Source: AP-15 sp963772295
GTDB taxonomy: Bacteria > Pseudomonadota > Alphaproteobacteria > ATCC43930 > CGMCC-115725
DNA: 64,000 nt
Direction: 5' to 3'
Assembly (NCBI GenBank): GCA_963772295.1
Contig: CAVYWO010000011.1
Location: forward strand, 62,001-126,000
Part shown: in pieces, positions 1 to 9,174 of the stretch
Position numbering within the stretch: the stretch's first letter is position 1
Layout: each line of letters opens with the position of its first letter
Made by a program: the position numbers and the translations under genes
The notes under the pieces: model-generated
What the model was told of the DNA's origin: nothing
The model's input: only the letters and a program-made list of their open reading frames with translations
The model's database searches: none

Positions 1-387
1 ACCGCCCAAAATACACACCGTAAATGGGGTATAAGTGCCGGCGATCATCACGAATATCGCCGCATGATCCAGCCGGCGCAAAAGGTCTCGCCGCTCCGAG
101 GAGCGCCGGAGGTGGTATGCGGCGGAGCAGCCCAGCATCGCCACCAAGCCGGCGCTGTAGGCAAGAACGGAAGAGAAAACCGCCAGATTTGTCGATGTTG
201 CCGCGAGCGCGATCAACACCACCGCGCCGATCGCACCAACCATCGTTCCGACGAGATGAACCGCGAAATCGGCTTCGATCTCACCCGCGTGATATCGCCT
301 CATGGAGCGCGGGACGACGAGCGGCGCTTCCAACCCGGAGCTTATCGACGGCTGTTGATCTCGCGGGGTGTGCCCTCCGCTCCGCAT
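1..387 (-). CDS. TrhA/hemolysin III family membrane protein, 3' end cut by window edge
   Basis: Reverse-strand reading gives about 129 residues that run off the left edge. After a variable N-terminus, MRRYHAGEIEADFAVHLVG is followed by hydrophobic segments, a SAAYHL motif and RLDHAAIFVMIAGTYTPF. These are the hallmark motifs of the PAQR-type hemolysin III/TrhA family, integral membrane proteins with conserved histidines. The ATG at 387 is preferred because GAGAGGAGA precedes it; a later ATG at 303 has no visible ribosome binding site. The last transmembrane segments lie outside the window. The family's biochemical role in bacteria is not settled; membrane homeostasis has been proposed. Confidence 0.85.
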   Translation of the reverse strand, partial: MRSGGHTPRDQQPSISSGLEAPLVVPRSMRRYHAGEIEADFAVHLVGTMVGAIGAVVLIALAATSTNLAVFSSVLAYSAGLVAMLGCSAAYHLRRSSERRDLLRRLDHAAIFVMIAGTYTPFTVCILGG

Positions 388-531
388 TCTCCTCTCAGAA
401 CGTTGCAGCGTGGCATTGATGCCGTTGTCGCGCCCAAAAACTTGCGTGGCGAGACTGCCATTTGATCGGTTTCGGCGCCCGCCTCGGCGCCAACGGGGGC
501 GCTACGCTGATCGGGCTTCCGTGCCGACAGG

Positions 532-684
532 CTAGGCCTGCCGTAGATTTACCGCGGAGGACTTGCCCTGGTTCCCGCGTTCGACCGCCGAAATCTGTAC
601 AAACACATCTTTCGAACCGTCCTCCGGCTGAATGAAGCCATACCCCTTCTGCCTATTAAACCACTTTACGGTTCCGATCATCAT
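532..684 (-). CDS. Shortened cold-shock domain protein (50 aa)
   Basis: The product begins MMIGTVKWFNRQKGYGF and contains both nucleic-acid-binding signatures, KGYGFI and DVFVQIS, so it is a CspA-family OB-fold protein. It is only 50 residues, against about 68-70 for the family. Compared with the full-length paralogue at 952-1158 it matches the N-terminal 37 residues and the C-terminal GKSSAV segment but lacks about 18 residues between them (strands 4-5). The frame is kept, so this is an in-frame internal deletion. Whether the product folds is unknown. It reads away from the neighbouring small gene on the same strand. Confidence 0.8.
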   Translation of the reverse strand: MMIGTVKWFNRQKGYGFIQPEDGSKDVFVQISAVERGNQGKSSAVNLRQA

Positions 685-705
685 TGTGGCCCTTTACATT
701 GTGGA

Positions 706-900
706 TTATCGCGGACCCAATTGGGTTTCCGGGGCTATCCGTTCGTGCCCGTCGGCGGTGTTTTTGAGCCGATATTGAGCCGTGCCCCGCTCATCGAGGG
801 GGAGCAGCCTAATGATCGTATAACGGCCTCGGCTCCCCCGATCGACGCCGGGTTCGGGGAAAAATTCAACGGCCTGCCCGACGTGAAATTTATGCGACAT
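706..900 (-). CDS. Conserved small protein of unknown function
   Basis: A 64-residue protein starting MSHKFHVGQAVEFFP and continuing with a YTIIRLLP segment and a C-terminal KNTADGHERIAPETQL. This arrangement (a short beta-rich VGQ.V.F start, an I.RLLP strand and a YR.K....HER motif) recurs in small alphaproteobacterial proteins, often encoded near cold-shock genes. I recognise the family pattern but know no function. Here it sits between two cold-shock genes on the same strand, which suggests shared stress regulation but does not prove it. Confidence 0.7.
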   Translation of the reverse strand: MSHKFHVGQAVEFFPEPGVDRGSRGRYTIIRLLPLDERGTAQYRLKNTADGHERIAPETQLGPR

Positions 901-951
901 CGGCGACTGCCGGGAAAGAGCGGGCGCCGCCGGGGCTGCCTGCTCTTTGCA

Positions 952-1158
952 TTACGCGGTCTTGAGGTCGACGGCCGAGGTCTTGCCCTGCTGGCCGCGC
1001 TCAAGCTGATAGCTAATCCGCTGGCCTTCGACCAGGTGGCCGAGCCCCGAACGCTCGACAGCGGAGATATGGACAAACACGTCCTTCGAGCCGTCTTCAG
1101 GCTGGATGAATCCATAGCCCTTTTGCGTATTAAACCACTTCACGATACCGATGGTCAT
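952..1158 (-). CDS. cspA: Cold-shock protein CspA family
   Basis: A 68-residue single cold-shock domain. It starts MTIGIVKWFNTQKGYGFIQP and carries RNP1 (KGYGFI) and RNP2 (VFVHIS), followed by the usual LVEGQRISYQLERGQQGK segment. Length and motifs are fully canonical, so it should bind single-stranded RNA/DNA and act as an RNA chaperone. The start has an AGGAGG-type site upstream (the plus strand reads cctcct just after the start). It is the intact paralogue of the shortened protein at 532-684. Confidence 0.93.
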   Translation of the reverse strand: MTIGIVKWFNTQKGYGFIQPEDGSKDVFVHISAVERSGLGHLVEGQRISYQLERGQQGKTSAVDLKTA

Positions 1159-1650
1159 CGAGCCTCCTCAAGAAGAAATCATGTGCCGGCACCCTCGCCG
1201 GCCCATATCATATTTCAATTGCGGGAGGCGCTACTCGGTTTTGCCCGTGAGCACACCGTAGCGAGCCGTGCCCTGGTCGAAACACGATCTTATCCATATG
1301 GGGCTCCTGAAGGGTGTGTTCAACGGAGGACCTGGCCGAAGATGAGCCAGACGAACAGCATCCGTTTGGAGCGAGGCGCTGTTTGACGGTGGGCTTCGCC
1401 TGCAGGGCCTCGGTACAGGCGGCCACGAACGGCTTGGCACGTTGCGGCATCACATTTCATGCCCGCCACGCCGGCTACCGCACGGTCTTCCTCATTCTGC
1501 TCTCGCCGTTGCGCAAAAGGGACCTGACGCCGCCGGTTGCGAGACAAAGCTGTGATCGCGTTGGCAGGCTTGAGGAAGTTACAATCAAGCGCACATCGGG
1601 CAAGCGCACACCGGGCGAGGCCTCACGGCCCGCCGCGGTCAACCGAGACC
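1159..1650. other. Intergenic stretch, no supported gene
   Basis: About 490 bases lie between the cold-shock gene and the end of the sigma-factor gene. Several short open frames overlap here on both strands. None has a recognisable motif or a convincing ribosome binding site, and the longest mostly mirror each other in opposite frames. A fragment reading DQGTARYGVL faintly resembles the small protein at 706-900 and could be a decayed copy, but this is weak. Confidence 0.4.
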
Positions 1651-3592
1651 TCAGACATCGAGAAAGCTCCGGAGCCGGCGCGAGTTTCGGGGCTGCGCAA
1701 GTTTACGCAGCGCCCTGGCCTCGAGTTGGCGAATGCGCTCGCGGGTCACCGAGAACTGTTTTCCGACCTCCTCGAGGGTTTGAGAGGATTTCATGCCGAT
1801 ACCGAAGCGCAGGCGGAGAATGCGCTCCTCGCGCGGTGTCAGGACGGCCAGCAAGTCTGTGGTGGCTACCCGCAGGTCGGCCGCGACCGCCGAATCGAGC
1901 GGCGACAACGAATGCTCATCCTCGACCAGGTCCCGCAGGCGAGCGCTGTCCTCCTCGTCGCCGATCGGCATGTCGAGGCTAAGCGGTTCTCGAGCGATCT
2001 TTAGCGCTCGGAGCACCTTTTCGAGCGGGATTTTCATCTTGTCGGCGAGTTCCTCGGGCGTCGGCTCGCGGCCGGTCTCGTTCACCATCTGGCGCGAGGT
2101 GCGCATCAGTTGCGTCATGGCTTCAATCATGTGCACCGGGATGCGGATCGTGCGCGCTTGATCGGCCATCGAACGGTTGATCGCTTGACGGATCCACCAG
2201 GTTGCATAGGTCGCGAATTTGTAACCGAGCCGGTATTCGAATTTGTCGACTGCCTTCATCAGCCCGATATTGCCCTCTTGGATCAGGTCGAGTAGCTGCA
2301 AACCGTGACCGGCGTATTTCTTGGCGATCGAGACGACCAGCCGCAGATTGGCTTCGACCATTTCCTTCTTGGCCCGCCGGGCCTCGCGCTCGCCGCGCTG
2401 GACGGTCTGCACAACTCGGCGGAAATCGGCAATCGGCAGTTTCGCCTCGGCCACAAGCGACGCGACGACGGCACGGTGCCGAGCCACGTCGGCCTGCTTT
2501 TCGGCTAGACGCGCCCAGCCGGCACCGGGCAGATCGGCGGCGCGGTCGAGCCAATCCGCGGCGAGTTCGTTGCCAGTATAATGCTTCAGAAAATCCTGGC
2601 GTTTGATGCCGACACTTTCGGCGAGGCGCAGCAGCTTTCCCTCCTCGCTGAGCAGGCGACGGTTGAGGTCGTAGAGTTGCCCGGCCAGATGTTCGATCCG
2701 GGCGGTGTGCAGAGGCAGCCGTTTGATCAGCTCAATGCTCTTGAATTTGAGCTCCTCGTAGCGGCGCTCGGAAATTTGCGGAATACTCTCGCGCTGGCGC
2801 ATCGCTGCCATACGCTGGTCCTGCAGCCGGTCCAGCTCTTCGTGGATGTCGGCGATCGCGTCGAAGGCGGCGAGCACGCTCGGCCGCAGCTGGGCCTTGA
2901 CTTCTGCCGAAGAGATCGAGCCTTCGGTCCTGTCGTCGTTCCCGCCGCCCTTGACCCGGGACAGGTTGCCACCAGCACCTCGGTCATCGGCGGTATCCTT
3001 GGCCGTTGTCGCGACGGCGGGTTCGCCGGCCGCGCGGAAGCCGTCGCTGCGCGACAAGACGTCGAGATCGATTATGTCGCGCAGCAGCATCTTTCCGTCG
3101 CTGACCGCGTGGCGCCAGGTGATGACCGCGAGCGTCGTCAGCGGGCTCTCGCAGATGCCGCCGATCATCATCTGGCGGCCGGCCTCGATGCGCTTGGCGA
3201 TCGCGATCTCGCCCTCGCGCGACAACAGCGCGGCCGAGCGGATCTCCCGCAGGTATAGGCGCACCGAGTTCGTCGGGGCGGGCCGCGTCGTCGCGGAGAT
3301 TGCCGCGCGGTGCGGGGGGCGCGACCGCCGGCGCCGCACCGTCGCTGTCGTCACCATCGAGCACCTCTATCCCGAGTTCGGAGAGGCTCGCGATCGTCTC
3401 TTCGATCTGCTCGGGCGAGACTTGATCAAAAGGCAGCGCGGCGGTCAGTTCGGACAAGACGACGTAGCCCTGCTCCTTCCACCGCGCTACCAGCGGCTCC
3501 GCCGCGCTGAAGCCCGCCTCGGCAGACAAAGCCACAGCTGCACCCGCTGCAGGTGCTGCCGCCGTACCGTCGTTCCCGACCCCTTGGTCCAT
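1651..3592 (-). CDS. rpoD: Sigma-70 family RNA polymerase factor (RpoD-like), split by a frameshift
   Basis: The N-terminal part (start 3592) encodes region 1.1: LVARWKEQGYVVLSELTAAL, then DQVSPEQIEETIASLSELGI. The remainder, in another frame, encodes region 1.2 (SVRLYLREIRS), a non-conserved region, region 2 (LVVSIAKKYAGHGLQLLDLI, YKFATYATWWIRQAINRS), region 3 and region 4.2 (LEEVGKQFSVTRERIRQLEA). Removing one C from the run at 3275-3278 (GGGG on the plus strand) joins the frames as DAARPTNSVRLYL. The joined protein is about 645 residues, as expected for a primary-type sigma factor. It may be a second RpoD copy, because region 3 reads RLRDLVEDE where FGDFIED is usual, or the gap may be a sequencing error. 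Confidence 0.88.
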
Positions 3593-3604
3593 GCCTCGCT
3601 GCCG

Positions 3605-3787
3605 CTACCCCTCGGCCCGCTGGTTGCGATCGGGGGGTGTTTCGGGGCTCGCTGCCGGCGGTTGCGCGCCATCGTCGATGCGTTGGGTTGCGCGGTCCTG
3701 CTGCCGCCTGAGCTTCTCGTCCTTTCGGGCCTTTTTAGCGCGGTCGCGCTCGGCGCGTTCGATACGATAATTTGGTTTGAAGCGCAT
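3605..3787 (-). CDS. Small basic MRFKPNY-type conserved protein
   Basis: A 60-residue, highly charged protein beginning MRFKPNYRIERAERDRAKKA with a Lys/Arg-rich helical middle and a Pro-rich tail. I recognise this N-terminal pattern from short uncharacterised alphaproteobacterial proteins; no function is known to me. An upstream in-frame ATG exists at 3823, but the conserved block starts at MRFKPNY, so 3787 is preferred. Only 12 bases separate its stop from the sigma-factor start, suggesting co-transcription. Confidence 0.65.
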   Translation of the reverse strand: MRFKPNYRIERAERDRAKKARKDEKLRRQQDRATQRIDDGAQPPAASPETPPDRNQRAEG

Positions 3788-3907
3788 CAGCAGACTCCTC
3801 GATGGGTTGCGGCATCCCTGCACGTGGTCCCAATATCATAATGGTGTCGGTCTTCGCCGTACCCGAGCCCGTGGCTTCCGTCGCGTCCCGCGATCGGCCC
3901 TTCGCGA

Positions 3908-4150
3908 TCAGTACCCTTCACGCTCGAGCCGCTTCCGCATCGCCTTTCGGTACCGGCGGACCCCTTCGACCCTTTCGCGCGCTCGACGCTCCGACGGCTT
4001 CTCATAGGAGCGGCGCCGCTTCATTTCGCGAAAGGTGCCCTCACGTTGCATCTTTTTCTTCAAGACGCGGATCGCCGCGTTGACGTCATTATCGCGCACA
4101 TAGACTTGCACCGGCGTTGGTATCCTTTCCTGGACGTGACGGTCGCCCAT
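3908..4150 (-). CDS. rpsU: 30S ribosomal protein S21
   Basis: An 80-residue basic protein with the S21 core: VQVYVRDNDVNAAIRVLKKK, then EGTFREMKRRRSYEKPSERR and an Arg-rich tail. S21 sits on the 30S platform and assists initiation. Family members usually begin directly at the QV.VRDN block, so the true start may be the in-frame GTG at 4111, which has AGGAAAGG 12 bases upstream. The ATG at 4150 would add 13 residues and has only a distant GGAGA. It lies upstream of the small basic protein and the sigma factor on the same strand, echoing the rpsU-rpoD association seen in many bacteria. Confidence 0.93.
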   Translation of the reverse strand: MGDRHVQERIPTPVQVYVRDNDVNAAIRVLKKKMQREGTFREMKRRRSYEKPSERRARERVEGVRRYRKAMRKRLEREGY

Positions 4151-4212
4151 GCGACCGGAAGATCTCCGCGCCTCGCGGTTCGCCGCGGCGGAACGTTATT
4201 CGCGTCTTCGGC

Positions 4213-4443
4213 CTAGCGGCGTGGCGCGCGGGTCAACGATTTGATCGGGGTTCGGGGTCGTCCTGAGACCTCCGCAATCTTTCGATCCTGGGCCTCAATA
4301 TAGGCCTTGGCCGGCCGGTCTCCGTCGATTTCGTTGAGCTCCAAACTCGGCACTTTGCGGTTGGAAGTCCGTGTATTGTCCTCGTAGAGGACATCATAGA
4401 GCACAAAATCGCCGATTTGGTGCAACTTCCCACGTTTGCCCAT
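4213..4443 (-). CDS. Conserved hypothetical protein (76 aa)
   Basis: Begins MGKRGKLHQIGDFVLYDVLY and continues with TRTSNRKVP, DRPAKAYIEAQDRKIAE and a basic tail. This pattern occurs in short alphaproteobacterial proteins of unknown function. A longer start at 4467 adds only eight unconserved residues. The N-terminal half looks like a small beta barrel and the C-terminal half a helix ending in Arg/Lys, which would suit nucleic-acid binding; that is inference. Confidence 0.65.
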   Translation of the reverse strand: MGKRGKLHQIGDFVLYDVLYEDNTRTSNRKVPSLELNEIDGDRPAKAYIEAQDRKIAEVSGRPRTPIKSLTRAPRR

Positions 4444-4530
4444 CTCATCGTCTCCAAGTGCGGACACGCTGACCCTAGTCCGCGCCGGCCGGAGGGGTTC
4501 GCGCCCAGGTCTCCTCGACGCCGTCTGAGA

Positions 4531-5973
4531 TCAGCATGTCGCGGTTCCTCGTTGCTTGCGGCTAACGGACACCGCCAACCCGAGGGACAGAGGACGGCTC
4601 CGAGGTGTGCTGCGGTGCCTGCTCGACGCAGGCGTCACCGGCAGGCGCTCCAGGCGCTGCCGCAGGAATGCCGGTATCGAACCGGCGGCTCCCGCTTTCC
4701 CTCGGCGCTCGCTGCGATCTGAGGTCTGCCGCCGTATGGCACCGGTTCGGCCGCGCTCCGGAGCCGGTTTCGACAATGATTGACCGAGACGCGGCAAGAT
4801 CGTTTTCGGCGGCGGGTTCGCCGCGGCGCCGACCGAAACCGCCGACGGGACCGGGATTACGCGGATAGAGACCCGGGTCAGCCTCTCGATCTCGCGCAAA
4901 TAGGAGCGTTCCTCGTCGCTGCAGAACGCAATCGTGACGCCGGGGGCACCGGCCCTCGCGGTTCGGCCAATGCGGTGCACATAGTCTTCCGGGACGTTCG
5001 GCAAATCGAAATTGATAACGTGCGACACGCCGTCGACATCGATACCGCGGGCGGCGATGTCGGTGGCAACGAGGACGCTCGCGCGACCATCGCCAAAGTT
5101 GGCGAGCGCGCGCTCGCGCCGCGGCTGCGATTTGTTGCCATGAATTGCGGTCGCCTCGATGTCGGCGTCGACCAGATGGCGCACGACGCGATCGGCACCA
5201 TGCTTCGTCCGGGTGAACACCAGCACGCGCTTGAACGCCGGATCGCGCAAGAAGGCTGTAAGCAGATCCCGCTTGCGATCGCTTGATACGAAAACGACCT
5301 CCTGCTCGACACTCTGCACCGTTGTCGCCGGCGGCGTCACCGCAACCGTCACCGGCTCAATGAGGAAATCCTCGGCGAGAGCGGCGATACTCCGCGGCAT
5401 CGTCGCCGAGAACAGCAGCGTTTGCCGCTGCCGCGGCAGCAGCTTCACGATGCGCTTGAGCGCATGGATAAAGCCGAGGTCGAGCATGCGGTCGGCCTCG
5501 TCGACAACCAGAACCTCTACGCTCGATCTCGATAAGGCGAGCGATCCCGAGTTGCTCAGGTCAAGCAGGCGTCCCGGCGTGGCGACGAGAACGTCGACGC
5601 CGCGAGCCATCTGACGCTGCTGCGGTCCGATCGAAACACCGCCAAAAATCACTACCGTCGAAATCGAGACCCGGGCGCCGTACGAGCGAAAACTGTCCGC
5701 AATCTGGCTCGCGAGTTCCCGGGTAGGGCTCAGCACTAAGGCGCGGCAGCTTTGTGGTGCCGGCCGCTGCGGAGCGGCGGACAGGCGCTGAAGGATCGGC
5801 AGAGCAAGGGCGGCCGTCTTACCGCTCCCGGTCTGCGCGATGCCGCACAGGTCGCGTCCGCCGAGCACCGTCGGAATTGCTCGCGATTGGATAGGTGTGG
5901 GAGTAGTGCAGCCTCCGGTGGCCAGGGCGCCGAGAAGCGGCGCAGCAAGTCCAAGATCGGCGAAATCGGGCAA
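4531..5973 (-). CDS. rhlE: DEAD-box RNA helicase, RhlE type
   Basis: A 480-residue protein with the full DEAD-box series in order: a Q motif (TPTPIQSRAIP), AQTGSGKT, PTREL, VDEADRMLDLGF, SAT, FTRTKHGAD, ATDIAARGIDV and HRIGRTARAG, then a Pro/Arg-rich disordered tail. This makes it an ATP-dependent RNA helicase that unwinds structured RNA, usually linked to ribosome assembly, mRNA turnover or cold growth. The start is TTG at 5973, supported by GGAGGGGG about ten bases upstream and by the conserved F..LGL segment immediately after it. Nearby cold-shock genes fit a cold/RNA-metabolism neighbourhood. Confidence 0.93.
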   Translation of the reverse strand: MPDFADLGLAAPLLGALATGGCTTPTPIQSRAIPTVLGGRDLCGIAQTGSGKTAALALPILQRLSAAPQRPAPQSCRALVLSPTRELASQIADSFRSYGARVSISTVVIFGGVSIGPQQRQMARGVDVLVATPGRLLDLSNSGSLALSRSSVEVLVVDEADRMLDLGFIHALKRIVKLLPRQRQTLLFSATMPRSIAALAEDFLIEPVTVAVTPPATTVQSVEQEVVFVSSDRKRDLLTAFLRDPAFKRVLVFTRTKHGADRVVRHLVDADIEATAIHGNKSQPRRERALANFGDGRASVLVATDIAARGIDVDGVSHVINFDLPNVPEDYVHRIGRTARAGAPGVTIAFCSDEERSYLREIERLTRVSIRVIPVPSAVSVGAAANPPPKTILPRLGQSLSKPAPERGRTGAIRRQTSDRSERRGKAGAAGSIPAFLRQRLERLPVTPASSRHRSTPRSRPLSLGLAVSVSRKQRGTATC

Positions 5974-6458
5974 GGCGCGTGGCCCCCTCCGGTTGGAAAT
6001 CCCGACGCACGCACTCGCGTGAATGCATCGCTTGGGTCAGGAGACGACCCGCGCGATTGGGTTGTCCAGCTCTCGACAGGGGACAAAGACCGAGCCAGCT
6101 TCCCTCTTGCCGGGGTCGCTCACGCAGGCTCGATCACGTGACTCAATCCTAGAGCACGAACACTGCGTAGCGCATATGTGGGTGCGAATGGCAGCGGTCA
6201 AGGGGGGCAAGGCCGCCAGGGCAGGAGACCGATGCCCCGGTTCGCCGGTCGAGGCTGAGGGCCTGACCCAAAAGCCTAGGTACCCTAATCGTCGCCAGCA
6301 AAGGGCCGCATTTCGAAACCCACATCGGCCGCTCACCCTTGGCCGTGGGAACCGCTATTCTTGCCCTATAGCCGCCGCTGTCCATCTTCGGCTTGAGGAT
6401 CGGCCCGGTCGGGTGGAAAAAATCGGACTTTCGCCCGTGGCAGGCTTCGGTCAGCTAA
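5974..6458. other. Intergenic stretch, no supported gene
   Basis: About 485 bases between the divergent helicase gene and the accessory gene at 6459. It must carry the helicase promoter. Short overlapping frames are present on both strands, without motifs. No tRNA fold, hairpin terminator or repeat was recognised. Confidence 0.4.
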
Positions 6459-7314
6459 ATGACCCATTTAGAGAAACTCGGGGGAACCCGACGAGCGCTC
6501 GGTAACGTCGCGGACGTCGCGGGAGATGGCGGGATTACGGCTCACACTGTCAATATTTACGCGGGGAAACCCCCGGCGACGCCACATCCGACGCCATTTC
6601 CGGCGGTGGAGCCGAAGGACGGCCTGGCGAGATTTCGAGCATTGGGCGCCCCCCTTGGCATTCGCGACGATCCCTTCTTCGTTGGTGCGCGAAACAACGT
6701 CGTCCTCGCCGCGGGCCCGGCAATGTGGCTTCGCCTTATGCCGCCAGTTGATCCTGGCAAACGGTGGACAAGCTACGATCTGAAGACGGTCGTCGGGCAT
6801 GGTCTCACGTTACAGCCACTCCTCTGGGGCAGCATCTCCGGCTATGGGGGTCTCTACAGAATTCGCGCGGAGGACGGGGTTGGCTGCTGCTCCCTTCTTT
6901 CCCGCGACGCGCGGGAAACGAGCTCAGTTGCATTCGCCTTCGAGACCGGGGAAGTGTGGGCGATCGATACGTCGCTTTTGGGAAGCTATCCAACCGATCT
7001 TCTTGTCATTGAGATAGAAAAACTATGCTCAACGGTTTCGAGAGTATGCATCTTTTCTCGCAAGTTTAGGCTCACAACCGCCGTATCGGTGGATCGCCGG
7101 CCTTATCGGCGTGCGGAACCGCCAGCTACGAAGTCCCCCTCCTGAAGGACAGGTGAGAATGCCTGGTTGGCCCGGTTCCGAGTGCCTATCCGATCAAATC
7201 ACCGCATCCGGATTATATCAAGGCAGGGAATCGCCGACCACCGCTTTAATACCGTTCTTCACCGAAATCTATAACAAATGCGGGGTCCCGCGGCCCGACT
7301 ATCTCACGCAATGA
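6459..7314 (+). pseudogene. Unrecognised protein, frameshifted C-terminal portion
   Basis: Frame 1 reads from 6459 to about 7030 and contains RFRALGAPLGIRDDPFFVG, GPAMWLRLMP, an AEDGVG patch, SSVAFAFETGEVWAID and LVIEIEKL. Skipping one base near 7030 continues the sense in the next frame: QRFREYASFLASLG, PPYRWIAGLIGVRNR, VRMPGWPGSECLSDQI and a natural end at DYLTQ (7314). The continuity shows one gene broken by a small indel; two missing bases would also restore a conserved-looking KLYAQR. The start is uncertain and an N-terminal domain may be missing. I do not recognise the family; it looks like the C-terminal half of a larger soluble accessory protein. It converges on the BREX remnant. Confidence 0.55.
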
Positions 7315-7387
7315 CGAAATGACGTGCTCTGATATTAGGCTCGTTACCTACACGTCGACCGGTTCGTCCATGCTGCATCTGTTCGGT

Positions 7388-8649
7388 TCAAGAAAGCGCG
7401 AAAGTGACGCTGACGAGCTTGGTCTCTCGCGACAAAGTCGCGGACACTGCGGCCGGGTCGCCGAGTTGTGTTTCGATGACAGCGCGGGTGATGTTGTCCG
7501 GCAGGCATGCGGAGAACTTCAGCGCCCGTCCCAGATCGGCGGGCAGTTCGGGCCACGCTTCGGATAGCTCGATTGATACCAGGGCCGCAGCAACCTCTTT
7601 GGCGGCGGACCTGCCGAGGCTGATTGAGAAGTCGTCCCAATCGGCGACGGCGAGACCTCGCAATCGCAATGCGCAGGCGAGCACCGCGGAGGCGAGCCCG
7701 CCCGCAAAGCACCAGACCCGTACTCGACCGTTATTGTCAAATACGATCGGCAGCGCTCGGCCATCGACAAAAGCCAAGCGCTCTCTGATTTCGTCGAGTG
7801 CGGCTGCGGCACGGCGCGATAACGCGCAAGCCGGCTCCGCTCCGGCGATGATCCGTTCGGCGCTGCGGCACACCTGCATCGATTGGCTTCTGCCCGCGCC
7901 GAGCCACCGGCATTTGCCGCCTCCAGGTGCCGATGCGACCGATATTCGACGGCGAGGCCAATCGACCTCGATAACCCGCCAGCTTCTGCCGCCAAGCAGA
8001 AGTGTTGGAGGCCCACCGTCGGCGCTTCGCGCCAAGCTCGTCGGGTGGACAGCGCCGAGCTCCGCTGACCCGTGGAAAACGCTGAGCAGCAAGGGGCTGC
8101 TGAAGGCAGCGACAAGATCGCTGAAATGGCGGCGGCCGAACTCGCGCTCGCCACGACTTCCCATGCCAAGCACGCCGCCGTCCTCAGCGAGCACCCCCGA
8201 TTTCGATCATGTGCCGCAATACCGCCACTCGGTCGGACGCGGGCACTTCCGCGACAACCGTACCAAGCCATCGATCGATGTCAGGCCGAGCCAAGCCAGC
8301 GCCATCACCTGCTGGGCGTAAATATGCGTTGGTCGGGCGGGCGGCACGATCTCCTCGACGAAGCCCTCGCGCGCCAGTGTTGCCATAGCGAGGTCGGCGA
8401 GGAACTCGTTCTCGTCCATCGCCAGCAGAAGGAGGTTGCGCCGTGAACCGGCGCGGCGGCCGCTGCGACCCATGCGTTGCAGAAGCGCCGATACGCTCGG
8501 CGGCGCGCCTACCTGAACGAGATCGCCGACATCGATTCCGAGTTCAAGAGTCGAGGTCGCGACGATGGCGCAATCCGGCTCGGCCGAAAAGGCCGCTTCA
8601 GCCGCGCGGCGTTCGTCCGCGGGGTCGCGCCGTACGGGATGGTCCGGGA
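7388..8649 (-). pseudogene. brxHI: BrxHI-like (Lhr-type) helicase, 3' fragment
   Basis: The minus strand from about 8649 reads VRRDPADERRAAEAAF, then ATSTLELGIDVGDL and SALLQRMGRSGRR: helicase motifs IVa, V and VI of Lhr-type superfamily 2 enzymes. The C-terminal region runs through QVMALAWLGL and GVLAEDGGVLGMGSRGE to a stop at 7388. The whole N-terminal ATPase half (Walker A, DEAH) is absent, being replaced by the pglX fragment. At least two frameshifts interrupt it, near 8270 and at a five-base G run near 8200. BrxHI is the helicase that accompanies BREX type 2; the assignment rests on the pglW and pglX neighbours. Confidence 0.72.
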
Positions 8650-9136
8650 TTAAAAGCCGCTGTTGCGGTTCTCCTGCGGCACGTTGGACCCCGAGAGGGG
8701 ACGCCGAAACAGCGGGTTATGCGCTGTATCGAACAGCCCGGAGAGGCCAGAGAGTTGTCCCGCCTCCGAGAAGCTGGCGATCAGGTATTCGGCGTCGGAA
8801 TCGTGCGGGCGCATCCGAAACCAGGCCTCCTGTCTCTCTCGTGCCAGCTCCAATCGCTCGCCGGGCCCGGAGAGGATCGGCCGCTCGATCAGCTGGTTAT
8901 CTTCGATTAAGCGGATGAACGCGGCCGCCAGAATCCAGTGGACCGACGCCTGATCGATTGCAGCCTCGAAAAACGTCGCGAAAGGTTCGGCTGTCCGTTT
9001 CGTAGCGAAGGCTTCCTGCCATTCCGCTTCGGTCGCATCGTGGCCAGGGCTCGCCGCGTGGTGGCGGCGCAGATCATCCTTCAGCTTGCCATGCAGGCGC
9101 TTGAGGTCGGCGAGAAGGCGCCTGGGGTCAAATCAT
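8650..9136 (-). pseudogene. pglX: PglX-like BREX type 2 methyltransferase, N-terminal fragment
   Basis: Reading from an ATG at 9136, one base too many in a T run after codon 2 interrupts the frame. Without it the product is MIDPRRLLADLKRLHGKLKD, followed by AAIDQASVHWILAAAFIRLI, GERLELARERQEAWF and GLFDTAHNPLFRRPLSG, ending at a TAA at 8650. This matches the N-terminal region of PglX, the DNA adenine methyltransferase of phage-growth-limitation/BREX type 2 systems. All catalytic motifs (SAM-binding, NPPY) lie downstream in intact proteins and are missing. The fragment follows pglW by about 40 bases, the normal operon order. Confidence 0.72.
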
Positions 9137-9174
9137 GTCGTCGGCTCCCACGTCCGCGTTCTGCGCCCCCTGGA

